Shown here: positions 41,785 to 53,790 of the stretch, one piece after another
Position numbering within the stretch: the stretch's first letter is position 1
How the letters are laid out: every line of letters begins with the position of its first letter
NCBI RefSeq assembly: GCF_000149955.1
Contig: NW_017264846.1
Coordinates: 168,499-232,498 of the forward strand
Direction: 5' to 3'
DNA from: Fusarium oxysporum f. sp. lycopersici 4287
Taxonomy: Eukaryota; Ascomycota; Sordariomycetes; Hypocreales; Nectriaceae
DNA: 64,000 nt
Program-made: the position numbers and the translations under genes
Notes under the pieces: model-generated
Databases searched by the model: none
What the model saw: the letters and a program-made list of their open reading frames with translations, nothing else
What the model was told of the DNA's origin: nothing

Positions 41785-43808
41785 TTATTTCCGCCAAATC
41801 AGGACTAGATAAGCCAAGAGCCTATATCCTGCGATAATACCAATGAGAATTCCAACCCAGGTCCCCTCCAGCCCCATAGAAATACTAAAATTATCCAAAA
41901 CCGCCGTGCCACGGATTTTCCCCGCCGAATTCAAGTCACTATAATACATACACTGATAGCCTTGGGGCGTCTTTGCGCAGGCGTACTCTCGGGATTCGAA
42001 CTCATTAACCATCATACCCTGAAATACATATGCCTGGAAGTCAATATAATGGAATACATACTTCCAAAACGGATTGAGGATACTCATTGGTACAAGGAAT
42101 CCATCAACGCACATCCAAAGCCCATTTGCGAAGGCTGTGATCGCCAATGCCACAACGAAAACTGGAAAAAGACATGAAACCAACACAACGAGTGACTCCG
42201 CTGCCAGGAGATCAAGGAATAACCACATAACCCACATAAAGAACGCGCTGGCATTTGGGCGAAAGTTAGATAGCCAATATTCCACTATCGAGAAGACGAG
42301 AGTAATAAGGAAGAGGAATGGAAGTCCAATGATGAAATTTGATACCATAAACGAAGGTGGACCAACGAGGCCATTTGCACGCTCCTGGTAAAAAGTGTGC
42401 AAATCCTCTAGGAAGGCGGGAACATAAGCAATCGCCATAAACGACATGAAGGCGCCGCCGAAGAAAATGGCATTTATGAATGCCTGGATGTATTTTTGGT
42501 CCGTCTTCAGTCTCAGGAACACGGTCCCCATGAGGATTGCCAGGCCCAGATACATGACAATGCGGATACCATATACGACAACGTCGCGGTGCGATTTGAT
42601 CCAAGAGCGGTGAAGCAAGATCAGAGGAATTAACCAAGGGCTTGGTTTTAGAATTTTATGTCTTGACAAATCGACAGAGGAAGCATATCTCGCGCTCACG
42701 ATAGCAGCATCAAGATCCGCGCGCTGGGTTGACACTGCCCATTTTTGAGTAATATCTTCTGTGCGGCGGCGAACTTCGCCGTTCTTATCCAAGTCGGTAT
42801 TAATTAGGTCAAGATAGAACTCGGCAGCATTAGTCTCACGGGGCATATAGTAACCAGCCCTGGCGAAGTAGATAGGTGCTTCGCAGACTAGACCAAAGTA
42901 GCAGGTTTTCCCTCCCGAGAGGAGGCAGAGCTTGTCGAATTGATGAAATGTCGCCGAAGAGGGTTGATGAATGGAAGCTATTATAAGGAGCTGGCACACA
43001 TTAGCCCGCATTTAACCAAAATGTCGACTTTCCAAGAAGGAGAATACCCACCTTATTCCGCCTGCCAATCTCTTTAATATAAGTGATGACTTCGAGACTG
43101 AGAGCTGAGTCTAGTCCACTGGTTGGCTCATCAAGGAACAGAATTTTAGGATTGGCAACGAGCCGGCTAGCGACACCAAGCCGTTTCTTCTGGCCTCCAC
43201 TCAGACCCTTCTTAATAGGTGTGCCGACAATAGTGTGGGCCTGTGACTGCAGGCCAAAGCTGGAGATAAGGTCATCCACACGGCGGAAAGCTTCCTTCCT
43301 AGTTACGTTGCTATCACTAGGTTAAAAAAAAAAAAAAAAACAATCGCTTCGAGGGCGGCAAGTCGTACCTAGGAAGCGCAAGCCTGGCCGCAAAGATCAT
43401 CGTTTCTCGTACCGTCAGACTGCCTATCAGTGCATCCTCCTGCTCTACGTATGTAGAGAGATTACGGGTCATCTCGAGTTCCATCTTCTGTCCATTGCCA
43501 AGTATATCGCCTGTTGTAGTCGCTCCAGCAGCAGCGACTCGACGAGCAAGAGCGTTAAGCAACGTGGTCTTACCGGATCCACTCGGGCCCATGATAGCAA
43601 GCATTTCAGATGCGTTGATAATTCCTGACGCTTTGGATAAGATGGAAAGTGGCTGTTTGGTTTTCCGGTCTTTGACGAGGACTTCAAGGTTGCTCCAGGC
43701 GAAACTTTCGACAACATCGTTGGCTAGGTGACGAGTTGGGATCACACACATCTCAAGATCCTCGACTGCATGCTCGTTTGATCCATGTTGTCTAGATTGA
43801 GTACTCAT
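41785..43808 (-). CDS. ABCG-type half-transporter
   Basis: Exons 43808-43369, 43316-43052 and 42990-41785. Introns 43317-43368 (GTACGA..CCTAG, containing a long A/T homopolymer) and 42991-43051 (GTGGGT..GCCAG) keep frame at both joins; 636 residues. The start is ATG 43808 ([13 protein letters not shown]). One nucleotide-binding domain: Walker [12 protein letters not shown] (about 95), signature LSGGQKKR (about 200), Walker [14 protein letters not shown] (about 225), then an IHQPS switch His. A six-helix membrane domain of the white/ABCG type follows, with a Cys-containing loop before the last helix ([13 protein letters not shown]). NBD-first order and half size mean it must dimerise. The substrate cannot be told from sequence; lipids, sterols or small toxic compounds are usual. 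Confidence 0.9.
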
Positions 43809-45130
43809 TGTCACCGATTTGCATGACCCAAGCCGTCGGCGGAGATATAAGCAAAGGGACAATATCTTTTATGAATGGTTATTGATTAAATAGTGTATCT
43901 ATTAAAGTTACCAAGAACGAGAAAGGCCGAGTTATAAAGTTACATGCCTGCGAGTGCGAGAGAGACGTCGCCTTGCGGCCAGCTTGGCATCAGTTACTAA
44001 ACACGTCAACGGCGCCCCAAAATCTACATATCCTGTCAATGCCCCTCATAATTGTGATACTAGTCAGATCATGGCTTTTGAGTATCATTAAAAAAATTAA
44101 GGGCGCATGTGATTGGAGTGCAGCTAGCTGGTCAGATCATTTCGGCGACCAAGATGACATTTCCTCGCGGCGGCCTAAGGCGCTTCGAATTGCTCGACTA
44201 GGACTATCCCTGGCCCTTACCTGAGGCTCTTCCATGTCCCCTTGACCTAGACCGCCGAAGTGCAAACATGCCATGCTGGTAAAACTAGCAGATTCACTCA
44301 TTGACTGGGTTCCTCATAGTTAGGTCCTGTTTCGTCCACGTAAACGTATCTGGCGGCCATTCTCAACTCCAATACTCTATGGATTAAGCAACTATCTAGA
44401 GTCTCTGGCAGGCAACGGGGCTTGCCGATGGGGTGATATGATCCAAATCAGTCCTCTGTCGTCTGAACACGTCATCTTATCGAAGCGGGCGCATCATAGA
44501 CTATCGCACGAAAGGGCGATGAATCATAGCTTAACCTTAATGATTCTGTCGTCTGCTTTTTCGTCATATCATTAAGCAAACACCATTTTCATCACAAATC
44601 GTTACACGACTCATTTTGACACATATTGCGATACTGTTATACAGAATACACTGTATGCAGAGTAATAATTACTGGGAAACCAGGGGTAAGCCTAACAAAT
44701 TGACCTACGTGATATGATGTGAGTCGTAACATGACAGGATTTAGTTATTTACTACGGTAATCTGCGAAAATGATACGCACGCTACCAAACACTCTGTTTA
44801 TTTGTATGCAAGGTCCTAAGAGAACATGTCTTTTATCTGGGCCCATCTGCTTAGTGCCCATAGCTCATCATGTAAGTATTCCCATAGTAACCTTCTTCTT
44901 TAATGCCAGTAAGATGACGCCAAAGTTTAAGCGAAGACAAGCCTCAGTTATTCTCAGGTTTGCAACACCCATTCATCCTACAGTAGTACGATCTCAAGAC
45001 CACAGACAGCAAAAAGCATCGATACGTAATGATCGCCCACGAGGGTTTTTAATCAGACCATGGTAGTAGGAGATAATGCTTGCTTTAAAAAAGACACCCT
45101 CTCTTTATTAAACCTATGAGTGCTATCTGC
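43809..45130. other. No gene seen
   Basis: About 1.3 kb without a supported coding region. It includes the ABCG promoter side and the 3' side of the glycosyltransferase gene. Confidence 0.4.
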
Positions 45131-48023
45131 TTATTGCGACTGCAAACACCTCCAACGCTCCACGACCATCTCTTTCCCCTCGGGAGTTGCCTGACTAAAG
45201 TCGTCAATCCCTTGTCTCAGCCTAATCAACAAAATTTCAGCCTTTAAGCTAGTAAGATGATGCTTGGAAAACTCTTTTTCGATGCCTTTGAGGGTATAAC
45301 CTAACAGGCCGAATATTGCTAGTGATATCAACCTCTGGTCCTTGTATAGGAAGGATATTTGTTTCCGAAGTAGGGGTATATGAATAGAATACTTACCAGC
45401 ACCCAAGTTGTATACAAACCCCAACGTCCCATTCCACATACCCTTACCAAATCCTTTTCCGGCTTCAGCTTTAGCCCCCTGATAAGGCTTGATTACGACT
45501 CCACTAAAGGCGTCCCACAAACCCAAAACGAACTCCCTTCCCGCCGTACACGCACCGCTGCCCAAACCGGTAATCTCATTCCGTTGCCTTACCTCAACAG
45601 CATTGCTAGTATACGAAGGATAATTGTGAAACCCATTAGCTACGTTGTAAACCAGAGCCACGGGAACCTTAAGGCCTGCCTTGGCCACGTCAGCCGCGAA
45701 CCGTCCCGTAATGTGCATAATATAGAACATGTGGCCGCGAGGGCCTTGTTCTTGGGCTTTCCAAGTGGCCTTTCGCCGTTCGTGCAGAGTCGGCACCCGT
45801 TTGGTCTCCGGAGTAGGGATTTCGCCAGTAAGTAGGGATTTGGTGGCCATTTTGTGGGCGAAGTTTTCTAACTCGGTCGGTGCGAGCCGGATGCTGTCTT
45901 TGAGGATGCCGTTATGAGTGGGATTTGTTAGCTCAGCGATGGTCATTCCGTTGCCATTTGTGTTTGGTGGAGGCCCTTGGTGTGCTTCCCTAGCTGTAGA
46001 TGAAACATCGTGGTCCTCATTGTGATTTACGGTTAGCGTCGGTTGATGTATGTCTCTGTTGGTATTATACCAGGACATTTGTGGGAGTATTGCCTTATTG
46101 TCGCGACTTGACCACCTAGGCCTGTTTTTTAATCGTTGGGAGAAGTCGCTGGCTGCTGTACCCAAGGTGATAACAAAATTCGAAGCCGCAGCCACAGCAC
46201 CAACAATAGGATGCTCTGCACCTTCATCAACATACCAATGCTTATGCTTAAGGAGCTTGAAGTCTCGAGGGTCCAACAAACCCTTATCAACGAGGCAAGC
46301 TGCCGCAAATCCACTCAGGTGGGTTCCCGTTGTTTTGTGTCTCCAGACGGCAAGCCTATCGGGACAGATATCGCATCGAAGGTGGTCTATATCGAGCCTC
46401 TCCTGGAAATCTACGGCTGTACCACAAGCCCCATCTTCAGCACCTATGCGCTCCGCCATCTTTTGTACTGCCTCTTGGACCTCGGTCTTGAGAGAAAAGA
46501 TGATGCTGCTTGCCAAGATCTCAGCCGTCAATTCTTTGAAGGGTATGGGTGTTGGGCCAGCCCCTGCTTGTGCAATCATCTGGCCCCAAAAGGGCTGGTC
46601 ACCGAAGAAGGGAACGATGACAGTTGGACGTCCAGCTGCAATGCCCGCGGCTGTTGTCCCGGCTCCCCCGTGATGGACAACGGCAGAGACGCGTTGGAAG
46701 AGCCAATCATGGGGACAATCGCCAATAAGACAAATGGTTTCGGGGATATCTCCTCTCCCAATGCCGCCCCAGCCTCTAGAAATGATGGCCCGGACACCAG
46801 CCAGTTTGACGGCATCGAAGATTAATTGCGTAAGGGCTGGTGGGTCTTCAATGACGATTGACCCAAATCCGATATAGATAGGAGGCGGCCCTTTCTCCAA
46901 GAAGCCAACCAGGTCCGGTGTAGGCATATAATGATTAGCTAAGGATAAAAATGAGAAGCCGGTGATGTTAATATGAGACCCCCAATCAGATGGCTTCGGA
47001 ATTAAAGACTGAGACCAGAGGTAACTATACGGTACGCGAAGCCTGGTGAGAAGCTGGTATCCCCATAGTGGACTGATAGAATCGAGGCATAAGATTCGGG
47101 TACGAAACCTGTTTATTAGATCACCGAGTCTGTATTATGTCGCTGGTTAGAATCAGAATTGGAAATGTGCCAACAGATACGAACCCTTGCCATGTAAGCA
47201 GCTCCATGACTATATAGGAAAGGTAATTGGCGACAGCGCCATCAGTACTACCACGGTATGTCATGGAGGCCAATGGATGAGAAAACCTCTCAGTCGGTGA
47301 CCAAGGCATAGTAAACACCATATGCAACGGGATACCCAACTTCTCGGCGCAGTGGATATGGGCCATCGATGGCGGATTAGCAATAATAGCATCGGCGATA
47401 AAAAGATCCTTGGTCTCTCGAACGTTTGCAGCCATTACACGATCTCCCATTCCATCACCAGCTTCAATGCAGCTCCTCCAAGCACCAATCAGAATCTCCC
47501 ACATCTCCTCACGCCTTTTCTTAATTTCACCTGCTTTGACGCTTTTGCGAGAGGGCAGCAAACCCGGGTTCTTAACCATGTAAGCCATTAAAGCCTCAGG
47601 GTCACCGCCAATACTGAAAAATTCGATGCCCTGCGACTCGATAAAATGCTTAAAGACGGGATGAGTGCAAATACGCACGCGATGGCTGTAAGGAGGTCGT
47701 GAGAGGGCCTGAGCGACGGGGATGAAGGGCTGCACATCGCCACGAGACCCAATGATATGGATAGCGATGTTGAGACGCGGAGTAGTGACTAGTTGTTGGG
47801 AGTTGAGACTAACAGTGTTACAACTCCTTTTCTTGAAGGGCTCTGTAGGGACTGCACGACTCTGGCAACCCTTGAACCAGGAGACAACAGACTGAGCATG
47901 CTGATGAAACTGGACCTTTACGCGACCGTCGGCTTGGACATTGCCTGACGTGATGTTTTGGGAGTCGGCATCTTTAATAGTAATATTGCCGAGACCGTTG
48001 GATTCTGTCAAACTGAAGACCAT
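45131..48023 (-). CDS. GT1 glycosyltransferase, sterol 3-beta-glucosyltransferase-like
   Basis: Exons 48023-47185, 47129-45397 and 45318-45131. Intron 47130-47184 is GTTCGT..TACAG; intron 45319-45396 is GTAAGT..ACTAG, 78 bp, stop-free and in frame, so it may look like coding sequence. The model gives 919 residues. Start chosen at ATG 48023 (MVFSLTESNG); an upstream ATG at 48170 is possible. The N-terminal GT domain has HIIGSRGDVQPFIPVAQAL and RICTHPVF. The C-terminal domain has the UDP-sugar signature HHGGAGTTAAGIAAGRP followed by FFGDQPFWG. A long fungal-specific C-terminal region (about 560-919) follows. The enzyme should transfer glucose from UDP-glucose to a sterol or similar lipid. No GRAM/PH domains of Atg26 type were seen, so the shorter UGT class is more likely. 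Confidence 0.82.
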
Positions 48024-48351
48024 ATTGCAGCAACGATGGAGACGATAGAAGCAAACGAGGCAAGAAGTGCGCCAAACGGAGAGTCTGTGTTTAAATTTAG
48101 TAGTGATGTCATTAGATTGAATGTAACCTTTGAACGCCACGCCTAAAGCCCACTGCGACTGTTGCGTCATTGTGGGCTGATAAATTAGGTAGCAACTATG
48201 TACCATTTGTATTTGCATCATCTCCAGATATACGAAGGAAGATACATGGGAAGAAAAATACTACGAAATTTACTCGCACCAAAACCCCATCCCACATTTA
48301 CACCCGCCCTAGCTCCCTATTATCTAGTCAAGACTCTCGTAACCCTAGCTG

Positions 48352-48660
48352 TCACTCAGTCCGTTTTCCACTTCTCTCCTGTTCATGTTTACAACAATGG
48401 GAGGGGTCATTAGGGTCCATTTCCTCGCTCTTTTGATGCTGCAGACGGTGGTTTTTGTCCTGCTCAGAACAATTCTCATGTTTGTCTGCGCCTTGTTCAT
48501 GATGCTTATGACTGCCGGCATTACCATGATGCTTGTGGCCATCGTGATGCTTGTGGCCATCGTGATGCCCCGGGCCATGCATGTGATGAGAGAGACTTTT
48601 TGGCTCAGTCTGAGCCATGGTCTCGGTGCTAGTGGGATTTGGTGCTGTCGCTTCGGCCAT
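48352..48660 (-). CDS. Small histidine-rich protein (possible metal chelator)
   Basis: ATG 48660, 102 residues. A central region (about residues 24-57) is packed with His in repeated HHDGHKH words; later come CSEQ and CCKHEQE. Charge and composition suggest binding of Zn, Ni or Cu. The opposite strand is also open over this stretch and reads as a hydrophobic peptide, so coding on this strand is not certain; the His repeats and a clean ATG favour it. It lies 130 bp from the end of a region upstream of the glycosyltransferase start, in the same orientation. Confidence 0.5.
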   Translation of the reverse strand: MAEATAPNPTSTETMAQTEPKSLSHHMHGPGHHDGHKHHDGHKHHGNAGSHKHHEQGADKHENCSEQDKNHRLQHQKSEEMDPNDPSHCCKHEQERSGKRTE

Positions 48661-49347
48661 TTCTTGGTCACACCGTGTACAGGTCGTATAAATTTGATTC
48701 GTTTGGAATGCCTGGTAGGCGAAAACAGGAGATTTTTATTGAGAAATTTGTAGAAAATGTCAAATTAGGTTGAGTGCGTTTCTAATATGACCACATAGGA
48801 TAATGAATTTGTATGTCGATTTTGGAGTATGTTACGAGAAAAGTGAGCTTTTCAAGTAAAAGTCCCTTGGTGTGACTTACTAGCGCCCTTTGAAGTGAGT
48901 AATGATGGCGTGTATATTCGACGATATGATATGACGATAAAGTCTATAGCGGGTATTTGGGCATAAGAGCAGTACAGTTGGAGGTTTTGAGTTACACTAA
49001 AATGCTGAATGTAGATGGGTTTAATCTCAGTAACCTCATGTGAGTAAGCCAGAGGTTCGTATTTTCGACATCTCCCATGATATGATTATATTACGCCAGC
49101 CTGTACGGCACCAACGCACGAACTGTGAATGCGTCAGATCATTACTTTATCAATGCTACCACCTGATGACTGACTCGGCTTCATGTTTATCTGCAGATAT
49201 GGACGTGTTATATCATACATTATCCTCCTCATCATTCGCGCTTTTGAGACTTCCCTCAGCTCGCATATATCTATTGGATAGGCCTTCTCGATCAACAAGC
49301 AAATGCCGCCTAAGATGATCGCACAAGGAAAAGAACAGGGGTATTGC
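48661..49347. other. No gene seen
   Basis: Spacer; no supported ORF, repeat or RNA. Confidence 0.4.
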
Positions 49348-49918
49348 CCAGGGTTGCAAACAAATAAATCGAATCAAATCGAGCATTCAATTTGATTTGA
49401 TTTGGATACAAAAATGATCGATGTGATTTGATTTGGATCCATTTGGATCCATTTGATTTAGATAGCCCCACCTTTCTCCCACGATGAGATGCATTGGTCT
49501 GCTTCTATGTCCACCTAGAGTCGGTCTCTGAGCTCGAACCATCCGCCCTGTGAGACTGAATATTCGCTTTGCCTCGGGAGATGTCGCAATGAGCTGAAAA
49601 GAGATCTATCGCCACTCGTGACAGACGTGGATATTTGACCATTTCCTTGAGTCTTCACCTTGCAATGGGCGGCATTAAAGCCAAAAACTATGGCAGTTAA
49701 ATTGGGAGGTAGGGGCCTAGTTACCAAAATAGGCAGGATCTCAACGCAAAGGTGGGGCGACTGGCCCGTCTAGCACGAGTGCTGATTGGTCAATATGTTA
49801 TCCAAATGAATTTAAATATCCAAATAAATCGGACGTCCCCATTTGATTTGATTTGATTTGGATAAACTTGATTTGATTTGAAAAGATTTGGATTTGATTT
49901 ATTTGTTTGCAACCCTGG
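49348..49918. mobile_element. Nonautonomous inverted-repeat element, hAT-like ends
   Basis: 571 bp. Ends are CCAGGGTTGCAAACAAATAA at 49348 and the complement at 49918 (about 26 bp nearly perfect). The CAGGG start is hAT-like. Subterminal regions are packed with ATTTG/TTGATTTGATT words on both sides (49390-49460, 49800-49900). No coding sequence. An 8-bp target duplication is not visible. It directly abuts a hAT transposase relic at 49919. Confidence 0.65.
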
Positions 49919-50509
49919 CTCCATGGCATCTGGTCAGATAGGTGAGGGTTAAGTTGCCAGACGAGTTGCTGAAAGAATGTATCGCTAAAGAAAGAAAAAG
50001 GAACATTGGTGTTGATCAGAAGTCCCAGGCTCAGTTCTCGGATTATCTTGACTCTAGCACGCGGCAAGGCGCTGTACTGCAAGCCCGGTCGCTTGGGCCG
50101 TTCAGATTCATCGGTCACGCGTCTATATCAGCGCCTTGACTGCTCCCGGGGATCCTGGGGGGCCTACGTTGGTCAATGGTGCTCAAGCTCGCGACGTCAC
50201 ATTTACATACTTGCGGAGGTGGTCAGCTGCCGAACTCGTAGCAGCAGCGGCGAAGAACTCGGGCTGGCCCTTCGCGTCGCACAAACGACAGGCCCAGTAA
50301 GGACTCAAAGGACTATCGTTAGTGTCGATCTCAATAAGAAAAAATCCGTGGCGCTTGATCCAGCTCTTCCAGCCCTTCGAGCCTTTCCGGGACAAAGACT
50401 CTTCCAAAACATATCGTTTATTCCTCCATACTGCTCGCGGAAGATTTGGTGGTCTGGTGAGGCCACCCGCCCAGGCTGGTCGCCCAACCGAACCCAGCCG
50501 GGGTGACAA
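49919..50509 (-). pseudogene. hAT transposase relic, N-terminal part
   Basis: From 50509 leftward: a BED-like zinc finger (KSWIKRHGFF, then YWACRLCDAKG and ADHLRKY; C..C..H pattern, about 50380-50200), then, after stops and a gap, INTNVPFSFFSDTFFQQLVW and LNPHLSDQMPW (50040-49925), which fit the segment after the BED finger in fungal hAT proteins. The homology ends exactly at the terminal repeat of the 49348-49918 element. It is not the same subfamily as the hAT copies at the left edge and at 59-61 kb. Confidence 0.6.
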
Positions 50510-50812
50510 AATGAATGAAGAAGTTGATCGCCCTTTTAGGCCCAGTCATCGTGCATGATGTCAGTATTATATTGTCAACCATCTGCTAGCCGATCGAGAA
50601 GGTAAAACTATTGTAACTTGGGCAAACATGCAAAGCTATCATCAAAAGGATTGATCTCTATGTGTAAAAATAAAGAAAAAAAGGAACGAAAAAAAAAAGG
50701 GCTCAGAGGCCATTCATTGCATTTGCATAAATATCTGTTGCGTGGCTGTCGATCACTTCCATCAAGTCTTGGCGGAATATCCGCCCTGATCAACACCTCA
50801 CGGTTCTCGTCC
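50510..50812. other. No gene seen
   Basis: Spacer with a purine-rich run at 50665-50702 (AAAGAAAAAAAGGAACG..). Confidence 0.35.
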
Positions 50813-51797
50813 TCACTTCCTCTTCGCCAGCAAAATGTACGTGCCCCAGACTGATTCAACCTGGATATCTCTCCAGTGGTCACCCTGTGCCTTCCACTCG
50901 GGTTCTGCCTCCAGGATCTGGTCAAACAAGATGTCCACAATGTCTCCCTCACCACCTTCGGCACGGCTCTTCTTGTCCGGGTGCGCATCCATCCAGCCCC
51001 GGTACGCAGTGAAGGCCCGCACATAAGCCTCAAACTGTCCAAGATTGATCTTGCTCCTCATCCAGGCCGTCTCTGGGTCTGCAACCTCAGTCGTGTCTTT
51101 GTCAACGTTGTAGGTGATTCGCTTGATCTTGTCCCACTCCGACTCAGGGGGCTTGACGTCCGCCAACAGGCCCCGGAGGATGTCTCGCGCGGGACGCTCC
51201 CAATACTGGTTCAACCCTTCCAGCCCGGGCGACACATCTCCTTCGTCGTAGCAGAACCTCTCAAATATCTTGTTGGCTTGCGGGTGTCCAATGATGATGT
51301 TGTCCTTGTACCCCCAAAAGGCCAGTGAGCCGCCTGACTTAACTACCCTGGATAACTCTGGCCAGACTCGGGAGTAGTCGAACCAATGCGCTGACTCGCC
51401 GGCTACAGCCATGTCTACCGAGTGCGCGGGTAGAAAAGACAAGTCCTCGGCGCTGGCCTGGCGGAACGAGATCTTGGAGAATTGGGCAGTGGCTTGCATT
51501 CCCTGCAGCATCATACCAGCACTAGGGTCAATGGCGATGGCCCTGGCAAAGCGGGGGCTCAGCTCCCTAGCAACAATTCCATGGCCAGAACCCAAGTCCA
51601 GCAGCGTACCATGAGGATCATCATGATGATAATACCCCAGAATTGTCTTAAACAGACTTGCAGGATACGTGGGCCTGGCTGCGGCGTACCCTGCAGCAGA
51701 GAAAGTTGCCCTCCTGCCGTGGCGTTAGTTCAGTTGCGGAGTCTCCTAGGAGAAGATGCATCGATCTGATCATCATGACTCACCCATAAATGGACAT
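50813..51797 (-). CDS. SAM-dependent class I methyltransferase
   Basis: Exon 1 is only 14 nt (51797-51784, MSIYG); intron 51714-51783 (70 bp; GTGAGT, CTAAC branch, GGCAG); exon 2 51713-50813. The model gives 304 residues and restores a typical N-terminus (ATFSAAGYAAARPTYPASLF). The SAM-binding motif is LLDLGSGHG (about 45), followed by an acidic IDPS motif, ASAEDLSFLP and the AHWFD segment common in fungal trans-aconitate-methyltransferase-like enzymes. The substrate is unknown; homologs act on small organic acids or secondary metabolites. No other biosynthetic gene adjoins it. The tiny first exon is easily missed, and starting at 51595 would remove the SAM motif. Confidence 0.85.
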
Positions 51798-52421
51798 TGT
51801 CACAGTCACGATGGCTGATTGATCAAAGGTCACTGTACTCGGGAGAGTCGCTCAATAAAGAAAATATGCACCCGCAGGATCGACTGATTTATACTTCGCA
51901 GCCGCGGCTTCGGCCTTACACATGACACAAGCACTCAAGATTGATGGAGTGATCGACCGGTATATGCCGCTGCTCCGCAGCGCGGCGTGGGTGATAACGG
52001 AACGGAACCTACAACATCCCTTGAATGCCTGCACCCTTGATTGACAATCCTGAACGGCCGAAGACACAACCTATGCTGCTAGCCAAGTGTTCAGCTGACT
52101 TTTTGATATAATGACCACCGAAGCCACTGTTCGCAATTTCTTTGCGCTCTCAAGGTTGCCAATGAGCGAGGCGGATTCGATGCAGTCGTGGCTGGCGATG
52201 GCGGCCGGGTCACGAAGGGGGGTGCATTTTATTGAATGGTGAGCGAGGACTGAAGTTGGGAAGCTGTAAGAGCTCGATTGGAGGGCAGAGAATCATGACC
52301 AAAGAACACGTAGTTTGATGGTCATATCATATTTTACGAGCAGCCTAAGTTTTGGGCACGCTCCCGCCCTCTCAGCTTGTGAGTAACCCGGTGGCCCGAG
52401 CATACAAAGCCAATCAAAACC
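51798..52421. other. No supported gene
   Basis: Upstream region of the methyltransferase. A 71-codon frame on the minus strand (52067-51852) is weakly protein-like but has no good partner exon. Confidence 0.35.
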
Positions 52422-52487
52422 TTCCTTTGTCATCTTACTTTCTTGGCATGCAGATGTTAAGAAAGTAGCTCCAATTACACGAATCTT
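52422..52487 (+). repeat. Dispersed repeat, copy 2
   Basis: Same sequence as 16322-16390 (ATGCAGATGTTAAGAAAGTA core) in the same orientation. Confidence 0.7.
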
Positions 52488-52879
52488 CTTAACAAGACCT
52501 TTTTAACCTGGGAATCCATTCTCCTGCCAATCTCAATCGAGGAGCTCGCACTGCCCTCTTGCAAAACAGCCCTGCTGTCGTAAATGGACCTATTAGGGTC
52601 CCGCCCTCCCACAGGAGGATGGCATTTATGCCGTTCTCGCCTCTCTATGCATTCTCTACTGCTGCAGCTACAGAAGGAGCCCAGATCGCCTATCCTGACC
52701 CCTCCCCGGACCCTACCTCAACTACTGTATAGTAACCAGTCTCTATTTTTAAAGCGGCCATAAGCTCACACGGGACCGTATAGAGGAGTACAATACCAAG
52801 TTAAAGGTATCTTAGGCCTTCCACGCTAAATTGAAAGAAGCAGCAAAATAATTCACCACGGGGCCCAAACGGGAATTCG

Positions 52880-53790
52880 CCCAAAGTTTGCCGATAGCTT
52901 CCTGGTCTCCTGAAATCAGGCGCTTACTGACGCGGCCTCGCCTCGGCTGCAAACAACGCCCTTGCCCAACAATCCCAACATCAACAACAACAGCCCCCTC
53001 ATCACCAGGGACAACCGATTGCAGGTGCCCTACTCCAAGAGGAACTCTGTCTCTTCATCCGGCTGGACGCCGAATCTCCGCCCAGGGACCATAAGGACTA
53101 TGTAATCCTGACCAATATATCTCGGAAACTTGGGGTGGATCCACGCAAGATCCCGCGAGTTCTCCAAGTCAAGTCCGGATGGGGCCGTCCTTACCGCCAA
53201 CATAACCACCCGCGACCTCATGGAGAAACAGACTGAATGGGCAGCTGACTTAGGGGCCGCCGCCATAGAGAATAGGCAAGAGTGGTTTACCTACCTAGCC
53301 TCAGAATACCCCTGCAAGCTGACCGACCTCTATGGCAATGAAGCGAATAGCGATGCAGCCGCAGACGAAGAAATAGAACTCCAGACAGGGCAAAAAACCG
53401 TCAACATACGGCCCACGCGGCACTAACCTGACAACCCCGTAATGAAGACCTTACTTATATCCTTCTTGGAGCCAGTCAAGAAATACTGGCATCTCTTTAG
53501 CAGCCGACTAGCGAGGCTCATTAAGAAAACCAACTATCCAAGACAGTGGAATGTATCCTGAAATGTATGCTTAGACTACCACCCGTCACTTACCTGTCAT
53601 CGACTCCTCCTATGCAAACACTGCAGTGAAGCCGCCAGACATGAGTCCGGGGACTGTGCTGCACCCCTAGCAATAAGCCAACTACCTTGTCCCCCGCAAA
53701 GCTAACTTCGCCAAACGCCCAGCACGCTGAAGAAGGTGCATGGCATTTTCCACTGGCTGACCAAACATCAAAGGGACCATATTTGAGTTA
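52880..53790 (+). pseudogene. LINE gag (ORF1) relic
   Basis: Discontinuous frames read as the ORF1 of another fungal LINE class: a Gln/Asn-rich segment, LGWIHARSREFSKSSPDGAV-like text, EEIELQTGQKTVNIR, LLISFLEPVKKYWHLFSSRL and LARLIKKTN, then a CHRLLLCKHCSEAARHESGD zinc-knuckle region and HGIFHWLTKHQRD. I know this order from degenerate LINE elements, where CENCWDYH and CKHCGKTGH knuckles occur. Stop codons and frameshifts are frequent, and no reverse transcriptase follows. Not related closely to the LINE at 5.7-11.6 kb. Confidence 0.55.

Noticed and set aside
48385..48753. Plus-strand hydrophobic ORF opposite the His-rich gene
   Set aside because: Its composition mirrors His codons read backward; it has no other support.
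51852..52067. 71-codon minus-strand ORF upstream of the methyltransferase, possibly a small mitochondrial-type protein
   Set aside because: Only a vague resemblance; a GTATAA donor is present but no convincing second exon before the methyltransferase start.
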